DNA from: JAKPPT01 sp964630305
GTDB lineage: Bacteria > Spirochaetota > Spirochaetia > Treponematales > UBA12059
DNA length: 25,024 nt
Reading direction: 5' to 3'
Assembly: GCA_964630305.1 (NCBI GenBank)
Contig: CAZVTR010000035.1
Coordinates: 1 to 25,024, forward strand
In this document: positions 22,479-25,024 of the stretch, one piece after another
Numbering within the stretch: position 1 is the first letter of the stretch
Layout of the letters: every line of letters starts with the position of its first letter
Notes under the pieces: model-generated
Database searches by the model: none
Told to the model about the DNA's origin: nothing
Seen by the model: only the letters and a program-made list of their open reading frames with translations
Made by a program: the position numbers and the translations under genes

Positions 22479-23531
22479 ATGCATGTTGGAATAGTTGGTA
22501 TAGGGACATATATCCCTCAAAAAAGGATTACTGCTCATGAACTATCGCTGGCCACAGGAATACCAGAGTCAGTGATTAGAGAAAAATTTGGTGTGCATTC
22601 AAAACCAGTCGCAGGCATACATGAAACAACATCGTTTATGGGTATCAAAGCCGCAGAAAAGGCTCTTGCGCAGGCAGGAATCAATGCAGATGCAGTTGGT
22701 CTGGTGATTTGGTGCGGAGCGCAGCATAAAGATTATCCGTGCTGGCTTGCAGGTCTCCATGTGGCACATGAACTAGGAGCCAGTAAAGCATGGAGTTTTG
22801 ATATGGAAGCTATGTGCGGTTCAATGATGACTGCACTGGATGTTGCAAAGGCCTTGATGTTTGCACATGAAGAACTTAACTATGTGCTTTTAGTTTCTGG
22901 ATACAGGAATAACGACTTAATAAACCTAGAAGAACCAACAACACGATTTATGCTGGATATCGGTTCCGGAGGTTCAGCAATTTTGCTCAAAAAGAATGCC
23001 GGGAAAAATTGTGTGCTCGGTTCAGCATTTAAAGGCGATGGTTCATTTAGTCTTGACTGTATTGTGCCAGTGCTTGGTTCGGTTAAATGGCCTCCTCGTG
23101 AAGCTGATGCACGTGACGCCTATTTTCGTGTTCAGGATGAAGAAGCATTCAAGGCTAAGCTTACAGAGCGCACGCTTCCTAATTTTTATGCAGTGATTGA
23201 TGAGGCGTTAAAAAAATCAGGAGGGCTTTCTCGCACTGATATTGACTACCTCGCTATTCTTCACTTTAAGCGCAGCGCTCATGAGACAATTCTAGCTGAA
23301 CTGCAGCTCTCACACGAACAGACCACCTATCTTGATGAGTACGGACATATTGGTCAAAACGATCAGGTGTTATCATTAGAACTTGGGCTTCAAGCAGGAA
23401 AAATACATGATGGTGACATAGTAGTAATGGTAGGCGCAGGACTTGGATTTGTCTGGGCGGCAACCGTTATAGTTTGGGGACCGACCCCAGAACAAATGTT
23501 TATCAATGAAGTTTGGAGGAATAAACCATGA
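22479..23531 (+). CDS. Second KAS III-like thiolase-fold enzyme
   Basis: A 350-aa FabH-fold protein, distinct from the one on the other strand. It starts MHVGIVGIGTYIPQKRI; the likely nucleophile is Cys113 in DMEAMCGSMMTALDVA (108-123), and it closes with GAGLGFVWAATVIVWG (319-334). In the usual HQAN position it reads LHFKR (261-265), keeping a His (262) but losing Gln and Asn. The NTSAA position reads GHIGQNDQVL (289-298), with another His (290) and Asn (294). This pattern is not that of fatty-acid-synthesis FabH. AAGGA precedes the ATG, and the stop overlaps the next gene by 4 bases. It is likely to make a 3-oxoacyl thioester that the coupled reductase then uses; substrate and partner are inferred. 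Confidence 0.82.
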   Translation: MHVGIVGIGTYIPQKRITAHELSLATGIPESVIREKFGVHSKPVAGIHETTSFMGIKAAEKALAQAGINADAVGLVIWCGAQHKDYPCWLAGLHVAHELGASKAWSFDMEAMCGSMMTALDVAKALMFAHEELNYVLLVSGYRNNDLINLEEPTTRFMLDIGSGGSAILLKKNAGKNCVLGSAFKGDGSFSLDCIVPVLGSVKWPPREADARDAYFRVQDEEAFKAKLTERTLPNFYAVIDEALKKSGGLSRTDIDYLAILHFKRSAHETILAELQLSHEQTTYLDEYGHIGQNDQVLSLELGLQAGKIHDGDIVVMVGAGLGFVWAATVIVWGPTPEQMFINEVWRNKP

Positions 23532-24268
23532 ACAGAATGCAGGGAAAAGTGTGTGTTGTTACGGGTGCAGCACGCGGTATAGGCAGAGGAATAGCTGAGC
23601 TTTTTGCAAAAGAGGGTGCAAAACGGGTTTGGGTTCTTGATATGAACGACAAGGAATTTCCTGCAATGGAAGCTGCGTATCCTGCTTTAAAGGGTATGGT
23701 AGTTAATGTGACTGATGCAAAAGCTGTAGAAGCATTTGTTGAAAAAGCCAAAGCTGAATATGGCCGCATCGATGTACTTGTTAACAATGCAGGTATTACT
23801 CGTGATGCACTCATACAAAAAATGACCGAAGAAGATTGGGATGCTGTAATTAATGTTAATCTTAAAGGTGTTTTTTTAATGACAAAATATATTGCTCCGC
23901 TCATGATGGAATCTGGTTCGGGTGCAATTGTTTCCATCTCCAGCGTTGTGGGACTTGATGGCAATATTGGACAGAGCAATTATGCAGCAACAAAAGGCGG
24001 AGTGGTTGCTATGACGAAAGGCTGGGCAAAAGAGTTTGCTAGGAAAGGTGCTAAGGTGCGGGTTAATGCAGTTTCACCAGGTTATACACGAACACCGATG
24101 ATAGAAACTGTTCCCGAAAAAGTGCTTGAACCGATCATTGCTAAGACGCCTCTCGGCAGGCTGGGTGAAATTGATGATATTGCTCATGCAGTGTTATTTC
24201 TTGCATGCGATGAATCATCATTCATAACCGGACAGGTTCTCCGTGTTGACGGGGGACTTGTACTGTAA
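23528..24268 (+). CDS. Short-chain dehydrogenase/reductase (FabG/PhaB-like 3-oxoacyl reductase)
   Basis: A 246-aa classical SDR with the cofactor motif TGAARGIG (12-19), NNAG (86-89), and the catalytic set Asn111, Ser139, Tyr152 and Lys156 (YAATK). The chain ends in TGQVLRVDGGLVL, typical of FabG-like reductases. It probably reduces a 3-oxoacyl thioester to the 3-hydroxy form. The ATG overlaps the KAS III-like stop by 4 bases (ATGA) and has GGAGG upstream, so the two proteins are made together. Asp38 at the end of the second strand (VLDMN) suggests NADH over NADPH. In this cluster it is the only visible candidate for the 3-hydroxyacyl-CoA step of a beta-oxidation-like route. Confidence 0.9.
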   Translation: MNRMQGKVCVVTGAARGIGRGIAELFAKEGAKRVWVLDMNDKEFPAMEAAYPALKGMVVNVTDAKAVEAFVEKAKAEYGRIDVLVNNAGITRDALIQKMTEEDWDAVINVNLKGVFLMTKYIAPLMMESGSGAIVSISSVVGLDGNIGQSNYAATKGGVVAMTKGWAKEFARKGAKVRVNAVSPGYTRTPMIETVPEKVLEPIIAKTPLGRLGEIDDIAHAVLFLACDESSFITGQVLRVDGGLVL

Positions 24269-24275
24269 GACTGGA

Positions 24276-24314
24276 TACAAGCAAAATAGGTTATTATAGA
24301 CTATTTTGCTTGTA
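24276..24314 (+). terminator. Hairpin after the KAS III-SDR unit, probable terminator
   Basis: TACAAGCAAAATAG (24276-24289) pairs fully with CTATTTTGCTTGTA (24301-24314) around an 11-base loop. No T-run follows, so termination may be weak or the hairpin may serve mRNA stability instead. Confidence 0.6.
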
Positions 24315-24347
24315 ATCTTGAAAGCAGCGTTTTTGATAAGGAAATAG

Positions 24348-24437
24348 TGATAAAAGCAAATGGCTAGAATTTATAGCAATGCTTTTATCATTGTGCCGGA
24401 CACTTTGTGCCCGAATAAACTGCGGAATAATTCCGCA
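24348..24437 (+). promoter_or_regulatory. Two further hairpins in the leader of the ligand-binding protein gene
   Basis: TGATAAAAGCA (24348-24358) pairs with TGCTTTTATCA (24380-24390) across 21 bases. A second stem, TGCGGAAT-A-ATTCCGCA (24421-24437), ends 4 bases before the GGAGG of the next gene. Between them is the repeat TTGTGCC (about 24391 and 24405). They may control transcription or translation of the transporter gene. I find no convincing promoter here. Confidence 0.4.
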
Positions 24438-24453
24438 TTACGGAGGTTGTGGT

Positions 24454-25024
24454 ATGAAAAAATTGTCAATGATCCTGACACTGATCATGCTTGCAGGATT
24501 GCTATTTGCACAGGCCAATCCTGGTGATACAAATGGGCTCACTGCAACAGAAATTAAAATAGGTTCTTTCCAAGCTTTGTCTGGCCCTGTTGCAGCTATT
24601 GGTGTTCCAGTGAAAAAGGGCCTCGATGCATATTTTAACTGGGTCAATGCTAACGGCGGTATTAATGGAAGAATGATTAAACTAATTGTTGCCGATGATG
24701 CTTTTAATCCATCGAATACGGTGGTGGAAGTTAAACGCCTTGTTGAATCGGATAAAGTATTTGCAATGGTTTGCGGTTTGGGTGCTCCTGGAAATCTTGC
24801 TGTGGTAGATTATCTTGAAGCACAAAAGGTACCGTATGTGTATCAAGCAGCTGGTGCCGGTGCGCTTACTATTCCACCCCGCCGGTATGTGTTTGGTGTA
24901 CAGCCTAACTATACTACAGAAGGCGCTCTTGCAGCAAAATACTTAATCGAACAAAAGAAAGCAAAAAAAATTGCTATTGTATATCGTAATGCCGATGATG
25001 GTAAAGAAGAATTAGCTGCTGTTA
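24454..25024 (+). CDS. Type I periplasmic ligand-binding protein of an ABC transporter (LivJ-like; C-terminus outside window)
   Basis: From the ATG at 24454, preceded by GGAGG (24442-24446), the frame stays open for 190 codons to the edge. Residues 1-19 are a signal peptide with cleavage probable after LLFA; no lipobox Cys is seen. The mature start EIKIGSFQALSGPVAAIGVP, then GLDAYFNWVNANGGINGR and IVADDAFNPSNTVVEVKRLV, are hallmark sequences of the Leu/Ile/Val-binding (HAAT) family. In vivo ligands range from branched-chain amino acids to aromatic acids and amides, and related genes often stand beside acyl-CoA catabolic genes. The permease and ATPase genes are probably beyond the window. It is separated from the SDR gene by a hairpin, so it is likely a separate unit. 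Confidence 0.88.
   Translation, partial: MKKLSMILTLIMLAGLLFAQANPGDTNGLTATEIKIGSFQALSGPVAAIGVPVKKGLDAYFNWVNANGGINGRMIKLIVADDAFNPSNTVVEVKRLVESDKVFAMVCGLGAPGNLAVVDYLEAQKVPYVYQAAGAGALTIPPRRYVFGVQPNYTTEGALAAKYLIEQKKAKKIAIVYRNADDGKEELAAV

Noticed and set aside
20013..24268. Classical fatty acid biosynthesis cluster (fabH-fabG)
   Set aside because: No acpP, fabD, fabF or fabZ is present, the KAS III active-site residues are abnormal, and the neighbours (thiolase, CoA-transferase, Acd, Etf) use CoA esters.
24391..24413. Sigma-54 promoter suggested by repeated TTGTGCC
   Set aside because: Neither strand has the GG and GC pairs at -24/-12 with correct spacing.

Overview
The window looks like chromosome of an anaerobic, fermentative, double-membraned bacterium, most likely a spirochaete of the Treponema/Spirochaeta type. 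The reasons are a very large LptD-like outer-membrane assembly protein, a ferredoxin-dependent branched-chain 2-oxoacid oxidoreductase beside acyl kinase and phosphotransacylase genes, an apparently bifurcating EtfAB, and moderate G+C content. The taxon is an inference; no rRNA gene or other marker settles it.

Left part (1-5362). A truncated divergent regulator with two XRE-type helix-turn-helix units (1-422, minus) faces a six-gene plus-strand operon: buk, ptb, a 2[4Fe-4S] ferredoxin, and the alpha, beta and gamma subunits of a VorB-type 2-oxoacid:ferredoxin oxidoreductase. The operon ends at a strong terminator (5319-5362). Read together, these genes oxidise a 2-oxoacid to an acyl-CoA with ferredoxin reduction, exchange CoA for phosphate, and make ATP with release of a short or branched fatty acid. 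This matches branched-chain amino acid fermentation known from Spirochaeta isovalerica.

Middle part (5361-13570). A minus-strand DUF134-NifX fusion gene has an internal Shine-Dalgarno and ATG, and its promoter is covered by two abutting perfect palindromes, one identical to the clostridial Rex consensus. Then come uvrA, the LptD-like gene, and a TetR regulator with a histone-H1-like Lys/Ala tail. A bidirectional terminator closes this part.

Right part (13636-25024). This is an acyl-CoA gene cluster in three transcription units. etfB-etfA-acd (minus) has its own promoter with an operator-like palindrome. A fused double-TetR regulator, a KAS III-like enzyme, a family I CoA-transferase and an SCP2-type thiolase form a second minus-strand unit ending at a terminator (17351-17380). 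Divergent from it, a second KAS III-like enzyme overlaps a short-chain dehydrogenase. A periplasmic ligand-binding protein (LivJ type) runs off the right end. The set resembles reductive or oxidative beta-oxidation, with no dedicated hydratase or 3-hydroxyacyl-CoA dehydrogenase visible. The two KAS III-like proteins have unusual active-site residues and no acyl carrier protein gene beside them. This cluster is the best candidate for an undescribed pathway. No tRNA, rRNA, CRISPR array or insertion sequence was seen.
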